From contig JBCCHF010000012.1 in assembly GCA_039028895.1 (NCBI GenBank), forward strand, positions 1 to 64,000: a stretch of 64,000 nucleotides of DNA, in the 5' to 3' direction. The DNA comes from JAHDCJ01 sp039028895. GTDB taxonomy: Bacteria; Bacteroidota; Bacteroidia; Chitinophagales; Saprospiraceae. The translations under genes and the position numbers were made by a program. A model generated the notes under the pieces. It was not told where the DNA came from. It worked only from the letters and a program-made list of their open reading frames with translations, and ran no database searches. Numbering within the stretch: position 1 is the stretch's first letter; every line of letters starts with the position of its first letter. Of the stretch, positions 21,297-29,700 are shown one piece after another.

Positions 21297-22088
21297 CTAA
21301 TATTTTTCAACGATGTCATTAGCCAATTGGCTCAATGGAATTATAGTTTGATTTTTTGAGGTTTCAATAGTTACCGAAGAAGCATCAAGCCTGACGATTG
21401 TACCTTTAACTTCACCCACTTTGATCACATCACCTACCTTGAATTTATCTTTGCTATAGATAGAGGCTAAAAGATTGGCCATCATATCCCTTGAGGCAAA
21501 TCCATATCCAACTGCAAATGCCAAAACGATACCTCCAAACAGAAGGCTAAGATTGGAGCTCAGAAAATCAACATTAATTTCTGCCTGCTCCATAGCACTA
21601 AGAAAGATGTTAATAAAAAGGAAGTAAAAGATAAAACCAGCAATAACCTTTCCGCCAGGAACCTGCAATGACTTACAGGCAGTAGCAACGATATTCTTGA
21701 TAAAATTGGCGACCAATAAACCAACAACCAGCATTAAAATAGCGAGCACCAATTTGGGCAAATAGCCAATCAAATCGGCGATCAATTCTGAAACAACGGC
21801 CAGTCCCAAAGCATCTGATGCAGCTATAAAAAAGACGAGCAGGATGATATAGTAAAAGATTTTGGCAATCGCTGCACTGAAAACGACATTTACGGGTGAT
21901 TTTTCAATGAGGTCGATTTCATTGAGCTTGTCACCAAGCTTATCTACATTAATTGCTACAAGCAGTCTTTTGATAGCTGCGGAGATTAGTTTGGCAAGTA
22001 TCCATCCAACAATCAGCAGAGCAAGTGCTGCTGCTATCTTTGGGACAGAAGCCAAAAACTGGCTGAGAAGTTCAAGTAAAAGTTCCAT
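21297..22088 (-). CDS. Small-conductance mechanosensitive channel (MscS) family protein
   Basis: 263 residues, integral inner-membrane protein. About five hydrophobic helices are visible. The first two resemble the conserved TM-helix repeats (VGWILAKLI and VVGLLVANFIKNI). The pore helix and start of the beta domain carry the MscS pattern: AFAVGYGFASRDMMANLLA, then FKVGDVIKVGEVKGTIVRLD, and TIIPLSQL near the end. It would open under hypo-osmotic stress. The C-terminal cytoplasmic domain is shorter than in E. coli MscS, as usual for this subfamily. It has its own terminator downstream and a 110-nt gap to the small gene upstream. Confidence 0.85.
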   Translation of the reverse strand: MELLLELLSQFLASVPKIAAALALLIVGWILAKLISAAIKRLLVAINVDKLGDKLNEIDLIEKSPVNVVFSAAIAKIFYYIILLVFFIAASDALGLAVVSELIADLIGYLPKLVLAILMLVVGLLVANFIKNIVATACKSLQVPGGKVIAGFIFYFLFINIFLSAMEQAEINVDFLSSNLSLLFGGIVLAFAVGYGFASRDMMANLLASIYSKDKFKVGDVIKVGEVKGTIVRLDASSVTIETSKNQTIIPLSQLANDIVEKY

Positions 22089-22198
22089 CAGAAGGGGTTA
22101 TTGGCGTTCTAGTGAAATGGGGCTATAGATTCATTGAAGTATTAGACGTGACCTCAAAACCTAAGTCACATTTTTGCGACATATATTTTTGATGATTA

Positions 22199-22468
22199 TT
22201 AAAAATTTCGATTATCAAATTCATCGTCGTCTAATTGCTGATTTGGCGGATCAGATTCTCCAAAATCGGTATGACCGCGTTCAATTTGTTCAACTTCTTC
22301 ATGATGCCCTCTCAAAAGGCCGGCAAAAAGCCAGGCTACTTTCCCTAAATACAGGTCAAAAATTCGGCCTGCATTACGGAAAAATCCGAGAGATGCACTC
22401 ACTTCTTGCTTAATGGATTCAGGGGCGTCGTAGTCTGCTTCTACTAATTTGAAGTTGTTCTTTTCCAT
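22199..22468 (-). CDS. Small conserved protein downstream of the sigma factor
   Basis: 89 residues, not recognised. It begins MEKNNFKLVEADYDAPESI, has a central segment with some hydrophobic character (FDLYLGKVAWLFAGLL), possibly a membrane-associated helix, and a very acidic C-terminus (QQLDDDEFDNRNF). It starts only 3 nt after the ECF sigma gene ends, so the two are one transcript. It could modulate the sigma factor, but its lack of a clear transmembrane span and of a zinc motif argues against a classical anti-sigma factor. Confidence 0.65.
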   Translation of the reverse strand: MEKNNFKLVEADYDAPESIKQEVSASLGFFRNAGRIFDLYLGKVAWLFAGLLRGHHEEVEQIERGHTDFGESDPPNQQLDDDEFDNRNF

Positions 22469-22471
22469 TTT

Positions 22472-23080
22472 CTAGTTTTGATAAGTGGCATTATACAAGG
22501 TTTTAGCCTTGTGCTTTGCACGCTTGATCTTCATTTTTATTGCACTTTCAGTTTTCCCGAAAATCTGACTAATCTCTTTAATTGATAGTTCCTCACGGTA
22601 TTTCATAAGTAAAACGGACTTATCTTCTACCGGAATTTTTTCGAGAATAACTTTGAGTCTTTTTAATTCCATTTCCATTAAAACCTTATCGTCTACTTCA
22701 TCCATTACGTCCTCTGAAGCACCTTTATCTTCTGAGGTTAAGACGGTTTTTTCTTTTTTCTTGCGCCTGAGAAAGTCAATACAGTAATTGTAGGTAATAG
22801 AATATACCCATGTCGAGAACCTCGACTTCTGATTGAATCCGGCGATGTTTAGGAATATTTTGGTAAACACATCCTGAGCAGCATCCTGAGCTAATGCATC
22901 ATTCTTTAATAAAGACAAACATTTACTATAAATCTTGTTCGAGTACCTATCGTAAATCAAGCTAAAATAAGATTCACTTTGTGTCTCGAGGTACAGATTT
23001 ATGATCTCATTGTCTGAAAGTGACTTGGGGTCGCTCTTGCTCAAGGTTTTATGGGATTGTGACAGAGAAAATGTCTCCAA
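22472..23080 (-). CDS. RNA polymerase sigma-70 factor, ECF subfamily
   Basis: 202 residues. Region 2 is seen at about residues 35-100 (YDRYSNKIYSKCLSLLKN, AQDAAQDVFTKIF, FSTWVYSITYNYCIDFLRR). Region 4 is at about 140-195 (IPVEDKSVLLMKYREELSIKE, then IFGKTESAIKMKIKRAK), a helix-turn-helix for the -35/-33 element. No in-frame ATG exists near the N-terminus. The longest start is a TTG at 23080 that lies inside a TATTTTTG -7-like box, so a second TTG (codon 13, 23044) may be the true start. A linker of about 30 charged residues joins the regions. It shares a transcript with the 89-residue gene behind it. Confidence 0.92.
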   Translation of the reverse strand: METFSLSQSHKTLSKSDPKSLSDNEIINLYLETQSESYFSLIYDRYSNKIYSKCLSLLKNDALAQDAAQDVFTKIFLNIAGFNQKSRFSTWVYSITYNYCIDFLRRKKKEKTVLTSEDKGASEDVMDEVDDKVLMEMELKRLKVILEKIPVEDKSVLLMKYREELSIKEISQIFGKTESAIKMKIKRAKHKAKTLYNATYQN

Positions 23081-23360
23081 AAATATGTAATTCCGCTTAT
23101 TGAGACGAATATTTCTATTATTAGTTACATAAAATTTTTTAGAATTTTTCCTTTTGAAAAATCAGTCATTTTTTTACCCCCTAATTTTGTGACATCACTT
23201 TTAGATAATTGAAATTATAATGTGTAGATTTTTTAATACCTGACCTAAACCTATTCTGAATAATTCTCCATCTAAAAAATTAACTTTTTGTTAACCAAAA
23301 AATTAAACGCCTGATTATCAGGACAATACACTAAAAGCATAACCTACTACTAAAAAATAA
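23081..23360. other. AT-rich divergent intergenic region between the sigma factor and padR
   Basis: No gene is seen in these 280 nt. The minus strand carries TATTTTTG overlapping the sigma-factor start at its left end, a fair -7 box for that gene. The rest is AT-rich leader without a clear hairpin. Confidence 0.5.
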
Positions 23361-23387
23361 AAGGTACTGTGTATTGCAAAGTACCTT
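23361..23387. promoter_or_regulatory. Dyad operator AAGGTACT-n11-AGTACCTT upstream of padR
   Basis: The half-sites at 23361-23368 and 23380-23387 are perfect 8-bp inverted repeats. A third, direct half-like copy TTGCAAGTAC follows at 23386-23395. The dyad covers the position of the -33 element relative to the TATATTTG box at 23397. The downstream gene is a PadR regulator, a family that commonly represses its own operon through such dyads. Autoregulation is therefore inferred. Confidence 0.6.
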
Positions 23388-23396
23388 GCAAGTACA

Positions 23397-23404
23397 TATA
23401 TTTG
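23397..23404 (+). promoter_or_regulatory. -7 box TATATTTG of the padR-pspC operon
   Basis: TATATTTG fits TAnnTTTG exactly. ATTG 20 nt upstream (23373-23376, inside the dyad) can serve as the -33 element. The box ends 4 nt before the ATG at 23409, so the transcript would be leaderless or nearly so. Confidence 0.6.
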
Positions 23405-23408
23405 CTGT

Positions 23409-23744
23409 ATGAAAATCGAAAATACAAAAGCGCAAATGAGAAAAGGCGTGCTTGAGTTATGTATTTTATCAATCATTTCTGAAAAGGAAGCTTACCCTTC
23501 TGACATCATCAAAAGTTTAAAGAAATCAGAATTGATTGTAGTCGAAGGTACCCTATACCCCTTGCTTACACGCCTGAAAAATGCCGGCATCCTTCATTAC
23601 CGGTGGGAAGAGTCTGATACCGGGCCTCCACGGAAGTATTATCATATAACAGATGACGGTCGTAATTTTCTTGATGAACTGCGTGGCACATGGGCACAAC
23701 TTGTAAAAGCAGTTAATCAAACCACGAAAAAACTAAAGCACTGA
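23409..23744 (+). CDS. PadR-family transcriptional regulator
   Basis: 111 residues, a winged-helix DNA-binding dimer. The typical PadR order is present: MRKGVLELCILSII (helix 1), YPSDIIKSL (helix 2), EGTLYPLLTRLKNAGIL (recognition helix), then the wing with GPPRKYYHITDDGR and a C-terminal dimerisation helix. It overlaps the start of the PspC gene by one base (TGATG), so the two are translationally coupled. This PadR-PspC pairing is common in Bacteroidota. The dyad just upstream is the likely self-operator. The signal sensed is unknown. Confidence 0.93.
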   Translation: MKIENTKAQMRKGVLELCILSIISEKEAYPSDIIKSLKKSELIVVEGTLYPLLTRLKNAGILHYRWEESDTGPPRKYYHITDDGRNFLDELRGTWAQLVKAVNQTTKKLKH

Positions 23745-25531
23745 TGAACAAAATAGTCAATATAAATCTTGGCGGTTATCCTTTCACTATTGATGACGAC
23801 GCCTACGAGTATCTTAAACAGTATCTTTCCTCGATAAGGTCACATTTTGCTCATTCTGAAGGATGTGAAGAGATCGTATCAGATATTGAGGACAGGCTCG
23901 CTGAATTATTCCAGGAGAACCTTGGCGGCAGACCGATTCTTACTATCAAAGAAGTTGAGGCAGCCGTTAAAACCATGGGCATGCCTGAAGAATTTGAGGA
24001 AGAAAATACAGAAGACCAGGCCGCAGGGAGCAGAACGAAGTTTTCCCGTACAGGTAAGAAATTATTCCGTAGTTCCGATGACAAAGTCCTTGGTGGTGTT
24101 TGTTCGGGTATCAGCGCCTATTTCGGCATCGAAGATCCGGTTTGGATCAGGGTTGCCGTCGCTATTACTTTCTTCATGGGCGGTATGGGCTTCTTGCCAT
24201 ATATCATCCTCTGGGTAATCTTACCTGCAGCCAAGACCTCAGCCGACAAACTGGCAATGAAAGGTGAGCCGATCAACGTTTCTAACATCGCAAAAACAGT
24301 GGAAGAAGAGATCAACAACCTCACAAAAAAAATCACAGAGCTTGGCGAAGAACTGTCGACCAAATACGGAAAAGAAAAAAAAAAGAAGCAGTCTGAATCC
24401 GAAGACGAGAAAGACCCCGAAAACAACCGCACCGATGATGAAGGCGACAACTTCCAATTTGCAGCAGGTCAGTATGTAGACCAGGGCTTTGAAGTTATCG
24501 GAGCAGTTGTATTCAATGTCGGCCAATTTTTCAGGACATCAGGCAAAACCCTCTTGTTCATTATCTGCGCCGCACTGCTGGCTACAGTAGCTGCAAGCTG
24601 GATCGGTTTAATCACAGGATTCACCTTTATATTTCCATATGAATCATACTTTGTCAATAGTCCGATCACAGCATTCGTTGGCTTGTCCTCCCTACTCATG
24701 ATGGTAGGCATTCCAATTCTCTTTGTTGTGTTTTTGCTAATGAAAGTCGTTTTCAGAACAAGACTAAGCACCTATTGGGGACTCGCATTATGGGGCATTT
24801 GGTTCGTAGCACTTGGTGCTATGACAGTGGTTGGCACAAGCATGACCAAGGAATTTAACGAGGAAACCTCGCTTGAAGACAATATCGACCTCAACATCGA
24901 CGACCAGTCCATCATGAAACTATCAATCACTGATGGTGACTACGACGATATCATTACCAATTTCGGCCATGTGGTGCTGACTGATGGTAAGCTGATGACC
25001 GATCTGATCAGATTTAATATCACGAAATCTGATAACGATCAGTTCGAATTGAAAAAGATCAGAACGTCAAGAGGTAAGAACCAGGAACTTGCTACACGAT
25101 TTGCACATGCTGCTTTACATGACGTGAAAGTCACTGAAAATGGTATTGAATTTCCTTCACATTTTGCCATCGACAGAGGTAATAAATGGCGCGGACAACA
25201 GATCACTTTCGAATTGAAAGTTCCGGAAGGCCGTTCCATTGAATTCGACCGTGCAATAGCCAATAAGATCAACAAAATGGAAACTGCTGAGCAGATCTGG
25301 CATTATAAGCTAGGAAACAAGAAGCTGACCATGACTGAAGATGGAATTGTTTGCGACGAGTGCGGAGAAAAAGAAGAAAGCCTTAGCCTCGAAGAAGAAC
25401 AGATTGGAGCAGCTGAGGAGGCTTTAGGTGAAGCAGAAGAGGCCATAGAAAGAGCAGAAGATGTGATTGAAAGGGCCGTTGAAGAAATAGAAACAACTAT
25501 CGAAAAAACGATAAAAGAGATTGACCAGTAG
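23744..25531 (+). CDS. PspC-domain envelope-stress membrane protein
   Basis: 595 residues. An N-terminal cytoplasmic part (1-100, beginning MNKIVNINLGGYPFTID) precedes a PspC domain at about 105-170 (FRSSDDKVLGGVCSGISAYF, then ILWVILPAA). A charged Lys/Glu linker follows to about 260, then three to four membrane helices between about 265 and 375. The C-terminal part is a likely periplasmic beta-rich region with FGHVVLTDGK, and the last 55 residues are a very acidic coiled coil (EEALGEAEEAIERAEDVIER). PspC proteins sense inner-membrane stress; the rest of the Psp system is not in the window. Coupled to the PadR gene and probably repressed by it. Confidence 0.88.
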   Translation: MNKIVNINLGGYPFTIDDDAYEYLKQYLSSIRSHFAHSEGCEEIVSDIEDRLAELFQENLGGRPILTIKEVEAAVKTMGMPEEFEEENTEDQAAGSRTKFSRTGKKLFRSSDDKVLGGVCSGISAYFGIEDPVWIRVAVAITFFMGGMGFLPYIILWVILPAAKTSADKLAMKGEPINVSNIAKTVEEEINNLTKKITELGEELSTKYGKEKKKKQSESEDEKDPENNRTDDEGDNFQFAAGQYVDQGFEVIGAVVFNVGQFFRTSGKTLLFIICAALLATVAASWIGLITGFTFIFPYESYFVNSPITAFVGLSSLLMMVGIPILFVVFLLMKVVFRTRLSTYWGLALWGIWFVALGAMTVVGTSMTKEFNEETSLEDNIDLNIDDQSIMKLSITDGDYDDIITNFGHVVLTDGKLMTDLIRFNITKSDNDQFELKKIRTSRGKNQELATRFAHAALHDVKVTENGIEFPSHFAIDRGNKWRGQQITFELKVPEGRSIEFDRAIANKINKMETAEQIWHYKLGNKKLTMTEDGIVCDECGEKEESLSLEEEQIGAAEEALGEAEEAIERAEDVIERAVEEIETTIEKTIKEIDQ

Positions 25532-25570
25532 CCAACTACGGTTTAACTGGGCTTAAGATGAAATAGTGAG

Positions 25571-25615
25571 AGAGGTGATGCCTTCTTTGTAAGGCGTTGC
25601 CTCTTTCCTTTTTTA
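25571..25615 (+). terminator. Intrinsic terminator of the padR-pspC operon
   Basis: AGAGGTGATGCCTT (25571-25584) pairs with AAGGCGTTGCCTCT (25591-25604) over 14 positions, counting G-T wobbles, around a 6-nt loop. A T-rich tail (TTCCTTTTTT) follows. Confidence 0.8.
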
Positions 25616-25637
25616 GAACAAATAAGTAAATTGCCGC

Positions 25638-26210
25638 ATGATCGCTACTCTGCATCGCGTTGTTTACTGGCTTTGGATTGGTACAATTGTATTTCTCGCG
25701 ATCTACCTCATTGTTTTTCCTTCTACGCTTTCCGCTGAAAATCTTGAGTATTTTTTAAGCAAATTTGGCACAAGCCTGCTCGTATCTTATATCGCAGTAT
25801 CGTTTATCAGGGGCTTCCTGATGATTCCAAGTTCACCTTTCGTTTTGGCAGGCGGTATCCTGTTGCCACAATCACCGATGCTGATCATTATTATTTCCCT
25901 TGCGGGAATCATGTTTTCTGCTACGCTCATCTACTATTTTTCTGACAGCATCGGTCTCAACGAAGCGCTTCAAAAGAAATATCCGAAGCTGATCAACCCC
26001 GTCATGGAGAAACTCAGCAAACCCAAAGCCATATGGCTGGTAATCTTCTGGTCAATGTTTCCACTCGTTCCAACCGATCTGATCTGCTATATCGCTGGTG
26101 TCGTGAAAATGCCTTTTTCAAGGATGATGCTTGGTCTTTTCATCGGCGAACTGCCGCTCGTAATGGCCTATGTCTATCTTGGCAAAAGCATTCTCACATG
26201 GATTGGGTGA
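25638..26210 (+). CDS. TVP38/TMEM64 (VTT-domain) family membrane protein
   Basis: 190 residues with about five hydrophobic segments. The VTT (SNARE-associated) domain signature is visible: SFIRGFLMIPSSPFVLAGGILL at about 58-79, then a helix with AGIMFSATLIYYFSD, and later FPLVPTDLICYIAGVVKMPF near 145-165, the re-entrant loop with Pro typical of the family. Relatives act as lipid scramblases or flippases in membrane lipid turnover. It is preceded by the operon terminator, so it should have its own promoter. The substrate is not predictable from sequence. Confidence 0.85.
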   Translation: MIATLHRVVYWLWIGTIVFLAIYLIVFPSTLSAENLEYFLSKFGTSLLVSYIAVSFIRGFLMIPSSPFVLAGGILLPQSPMLIIIISLAGIMFSATLIYYFSDSIGLNEALQKKYPKLINPVMEKLSKPKAIWLVIFWSMFPLVPTDLICYIAGVVKMPFSRMMLGLFIGELPLVMAYVYLGKSILTWIG

Positions 26211-26311
26211 TGTGAGTAGACTGGAGAATTAACCATCGCCGCAGAGGTGCACAGAAATCCTCCCGAAACAATAATAGCTTTGCGCTATTTGGCGATGAAA
26301 AACCTAATTAA

Positions 26312-27190
26312 CTACACCTCTTCTAACTTTCTAATCAGCGGATTAGCTTTATCGCGCGGATCCTGGTTGAGGATCTCGGAAAGTGCCTGGAAGGTCTTGG
26401 GTAGCACTTGTTTGAATTGTTCCGGCATCAAGAAGAAATGTTCCACGCTCACCCCGAAATAATCTTCTTCAGAAAACAGACCGTATTGATCTTCAAACGC
26501 ATCTGACCTACCTCTTACCTCGGCGAGTTTGTGCAAATAATTTTCTCCGTTACCGGAATTTGATCCTTCGTCATGGACAAAATCTTCGTTCTTAATTTTC
26601 TGCTCGTATTGCCACGCTTTGGCTAACTGGTGAATGGCCATATTATATCCTCTCTGGGGTTGCAGCATTCCTTCAATCATTGGATCTGCTGCAAGGATCA
26701 CTACACCATCTTCATAATGCAATTCTCCGGTGTGAAATTCCTGAATCTGAGGAGTATGAAATGCCTGTCGATATAAGACGAATACATCCCAATGCTCCAG
26801 CAAAAAATCTTCCCTTCCAAAAGTCACCTGTGCAGCATTAGCTAAAATCAGCATCTTGATATCTTCGGGAAAGATCTCCAGTTCTTTGGTAACGTATTGC
26901 TTATCAGCTTTAAGACGTTCGATCCGGCCTTCAAATCTGACTTTTTCTTTAGTGTTCAATCTTTTGAAGTATGGAAAATATTGATTTAGCACTTTAACTA
27001 ATTCTGGATCCATCCTTGGTGGGAATTTCCTGTACCACCACTTGTTAAGTTGCGCCTTGAAGATATAAACACAAGCCAAAGAAAAAAGTAACGGTAACAA
27101 AACCCAGGGTGTAAAAGGTTCTTCTTTAAACACCAAGTAAATTGTAGCCGCTATGGCCAATAAGAATACGCCTAAAACCGCTGCAAACAT
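26312..27190 (-). CDS. MtfA-like (M90 zincin family) protein with a degenerate zinc motif
   Basis: 292 residues. Two hydrophobic segments at the N-terminus (AAVLGVFLLAIAATIYLVF and PWVLLPLLFSLACVYIF) suggest membrane anchoring. The rest follows the MtfA pattern: FPPYF-like start (YFPYFKRLNTKEKVRFEGR), ILANAAQVTFG, and an EFHTGELHYEDGVVILA stretch. Active MtfA peptidases carry HEFAH at the next helix; here the sequence reads IHQLAKAW (H187, Q188, K191), so both the catalytic Glu and the second zinc His are gone. The fold is probably intact but the peptidase activity probably lost. It sits alone on the minus strand with 128 nt to the SDR gene. Confidence 0.78.
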   Translation of the reverse strand: MFAAVLGVFLLAIAATIYLVFKEEPFTPWVLLPLLFSLACVYIFKAQLNKWWYRKFPPRMDPELVKVLNQYFPYFKRLNTKEKVRFEGRIERLKADKQYVTKELEIFPEDIKMLILANAAQVTFGREDFLLEHWDVFVLYRQAFHTPQIQEFHTGELHYEDGVVILAADPMIEGMLQPQRGYNMAIHQLAKAWQYEQKIKNEDFVHDEGSNSGNGENYLHKLAEVRGRSDAFEDQYGLFSEEDYFGVSVEHFFLMPEQFKQVLPKTFQALSEILNQDPRDKANPLIRKLEEV

Positions 27191-27318
27191 TTATTAACGA
27201 GTTAATTAGAATTTAAAGTTAAACAGTTTTTGATCAATGTTGGTTGACAGATTATTCAGGGTTATTTAATTGGAGTTGTCAGCATTCAGCAGATTTCAAA
27301 TTACCACCTATCAAATTA

Positions 27319-28323
27319 TCAAAGCCAGCCTTCCGCCTTATACCAATCCAGCGTTTGCCTAAGACGTTCCTCCAAATTGGCTCCTTCACTATAGCCCAAT
27401 TGCTCAATTGCTTTTTCAGAAGTACAAGACCAGGAGGGCTGAACGATCTCATTAGCTTTTTCAAGATTCAACGTAGGCGGTTTTTTCTGGAAGATCGAGA
27501 AAGCTTGCGAAAAAGCAGCCGCGACATAAATTATAGCATGCGGCAATTTGAGGGATATCGGTTTTTTCCCTAGAATTTTTGAACTCAGACCACCAACTAC
27601 ATCCCATGAATATTCAGGCTGAATAGAACCCAAGAAGTAGATCTCCCCAATTGCTACTTCACTGATTCCCGCCTGGTAAATTCCTTTAACAAGATCTTTT
27701 ACATGAACAAGACTCAGGGTTTTTGGCCTAAGCCCAATCTGGGTAAACAATCCTTTGTTTAACGTTTGAAAGAAGAGGAAAACCTCCGTGTCGCGTTCAC
27801 CAAAAACAGCAGGCGGCCGTACAATCGTAATTGGTAATTTGTCCATATAGGTCTGGGTCAGATCTTCCTGGGCCTTTTTACTTTCACCATAGGTACTGAC
27901 CAACTTCCCTTCATGTAATTCATCTAATGGTTTTCCTGGCACAGTCGGTCCTGCGGCAGCAAGACTACTCGTCACAACCACTTTTTTTATCCCTTCTGTT
28001 TGAAGCGCAGCATCAAGTACATTGCGCGTAGTCTCAACATTGCCTTGATAGAAGCCTTCCTTTTTTTTCGATGCCACTACACCGGCAATATGAAAGATAT
28101 AATCTACTCCTTCAAAGGCTTTTTCCAGATCCTCGGCATTGGTTAATCCGCACCTTATAATCTCTACTTTTTCTTCATCGAGCCAGCGGGTATTACTTGT
28201 CGCCCTAAGTATAGCTTTGACCCGCATACCCTCTTCAAGCAAAAGCTCTGTAAGGTGACTTCCAACAAAACCATTAGCTCCTGTAACGACTGCGGTAAGT
28301 TGTCCTCCATTCTGATTTTTCAT
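27319..28323 (-). CDS. Extended SDR (NAD-dependent epimerase/dehydratase family), candidate ceramide reductase
   Basis: 334 residues. The Rossmann motif is VTGANGFVGSHL at the N-terminus, followed by HIAGVVA, the active-site region VTSSLAAAG and YGESKKAQE (Tyr-x3-Lys). The C-terminal half shows an extended substrate domain. It is divergent from a serine palmitoyltransferase/acyltransferase pair. In bacteria, the ceramide route defined in Caulobacter uses Spt, the GNAT-like bCerS and an extended SDR named CerR that reduces the 3-oxo group; all three family types are adjacent here. The CerR assignment is inferred from neighbourhood and family; alternatives are a sugar epimerase or a steroid-type dehydrogenase. 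Confidence 0.72.
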   Translation of the reverse strand: MKNQNGGQLTAVVTGANGFVGSHLTELLLEEGMRVKAILRATSNTRWLDEEKVEIIRCGLTNAEDLEKAFEGVDYIFHIAGVVASKKKEGFYQGNVETTRNVLDAALQTEGIKKVVVTSSLAAAGPTVPGKPLDELHEGKLVSTYGESKKAQEDLTQTYMDKLPITIVRPPAVFGERDTEVFLFFQTLNKGLFTQIGLRPKTLSLVHVKDLVKGIYQAGISEVAIGEIYFLGSIQPEYSWDVVGGLSSKILGKKPISLKLPHAIIYVAAAFSQAFSIFQKKPPTLNLEKANEIVQPSWSCTSEKAIEQLGYSEGANLEERLRQTLDWYKAEGWL

Positions 28324-28430
28324 ATTGGTTTGATCGATGAGTTTTATTCCGGTTTAACCGGGAAAAATGCTTTTCTCCAAGGCATAGCTCAGCTCTTAAA
28401 TTTATGCTTATCTTTACCGTCGAATAAAGC

Positions 28431-28438
28431 CAAAGATA
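28431..28438 (-). promoter_or_regulatory. -7 box TATCTTTG on the minus strand for the SDR gene
   Basis: The complement of 28431-28438 reads TATCTTTG and fits TAnnTTTG. It would give a leader of about 100 nt for the SDR gene. The plus strand has a near match TATCTTTA at 28409-28416 for the spt gene, so the 115-nt gap may hold two divergent promoters. Confidence 0.35.
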
Positions 28439-29662
28439 ATGCATAATCAAGAATCGAAAATCAAGAACAAGAAGCTCTTTGAAAAGTGTTATGCCTACGT
28501 CCGCGCCGACAATGTAAAAGCGGCAGGCATATATCCCTGGTTCAGGCCTATTGAAGAAAGTGAAGGACCTGTAGTGCGCATGGAAGGTAAGCCAATTGTA
28601 ATGGCTGGCTCAAATAACTACCTTGGCCTGACGGCACATCCAAAAGTAAAAGAAGCAGCGATAAAAGCACTTGAAAAATACGGAACCAGTTGTTCAGGTT
28701 CTCGTTACCTAACTGGTACAATTGACCTGCACGAAGAGCTTGAATATAAATTGGCAAAATTCTTAGGAAAAGAAGCCTGTCTCCTTTTCAGTACAGGTTA
28801 CCAAACCGGCCAGGGTGTGATTACGCCGCTCGTGGGTCGTGGTGACTATCTCATTTCCGATAAGGACAATCACGCAAGTATCGTTTCAGGTACAATGATG
28901 GCGAGAGGTGGAGCCAATACAACCGTTTTAAGATATAAACACAATGATGCCTCACACCTTGAAAAGCATTTGAAAAATATTCCGCTTGAAGCAGGAAAGT
29001 TAATTGTAACAGACGGCGTATTCAGCACATTCGGCAATGTTGTTGATCTCACAGAGATCTGCGAATTAGCCGCTCATTACAACGCCCAGGTTCTCCTTGA
29101 TGACGCCCATGCATTTGGTGTAATTGGCGAAGGCGGTCGTGGAACTGCCAGTGACTTTGGTCTTGATGCTGCTGTTGATATGACAATGTGTACCTTCAGC
29201 AAGACCCTCGCTTCATTGGGTGGTTTCGTAGTTGGCGAAGAGCGTGTGATCAATTATCTGAAACATCATTCTCCTGCCCTTATTTTTGCTGCCTCGCCTA
29301 CTCCTGCGTCTGTAGCATCTGCCCTCGCAGCGCTGGAAATCCTTCAAGAACAGCCTGAGCTGGTTACTCGACTGTCCGCAAATGCAGAAAGGGTAAGAAA
29401 AGGGTTAAAAGAACTCGGCTTCAATGTCATGGATGGTCGCACAGCTATTGTGCCAGTGATCATTGGTGACGACACCAAAGCCTTCAAATTCTGGAAAGGC
29501 CTTTTTGATGCCGGCATTTTCGTGAATGTTTTCATTTCACCTGCAACGCCTCCTGGCAAAGCAATGATGCGTAACAGTTTTATGGCTACCCACGAAGACG
29601 ATCACCTTGATTATGTTGTGGAGACTTATCGGAAAGTTGGACAAGCACTTGGAGTGATCTAA
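28439..29662 (+). CDS. spt: Serine palmitoyltransferase-type alpha-oxoamine synthase
   Basis: 407 residues, PLP-dependent, fold type I. It condenses an amino acid (serine) with a fatty acyl thioester to give 3-ketosphinganine, the first step of sphingolipid synthesis. Signatures: SNNYLGLTAHPKVKEAA, GTSCSGSRYLTG, STGYQTGQGV, DKDNHASIVSG, then DDAHAFGVIGEGGRGT with the PLP-binding Asp/His, and TFSKTLASLGGF with the Schiff-base Lys at about 255. The pattern fits soluble bacterial SPT (Sphingobacterium-type) better than KBL or BioF, as does the N-terminal YPWFRPIE motif. A bCerS-like gene follows 38 nt downstream. Confidence 0.85.
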   Translation: MHNQESKIKNKKLFEKCYAYVRADNVKAAGIYPWFRPIEESEGPVVRMEGKPIVMAGSNNYLGLTAHPKVKEAAIKALEKYGTSCSGSRYLTGTIDLHEELEYKLAKFLGKEACLLFSTGYQTGQGVITPLVGRGDYLISDKDNHASIVSGTMMARGGANTTVLRYKHNDASHLEKHLKNIPLEAGKLIVTDGVFSTFGNVVDLTEICELAAHYNAQVLLDDAHAFGVIGEGGRGTASDFGLDAAVDMTMCTFSKTLASLGGFVVGEERVINYLKHHSPALIFAASPTPASVASALAALEILQEQPELVTRLSANAERVRKGLKELGFNVMDGRTAIVPVIIGDDTKAFKFWKGLFDAGIFVNVFISPATPPGKAMMRNSFMATHEDDHLDYVVETYRKVGQALGVI

Positions 29663-29700
29663 ACAAGGTAATAATCAGCTAAGCGATAGCACTATCAACC

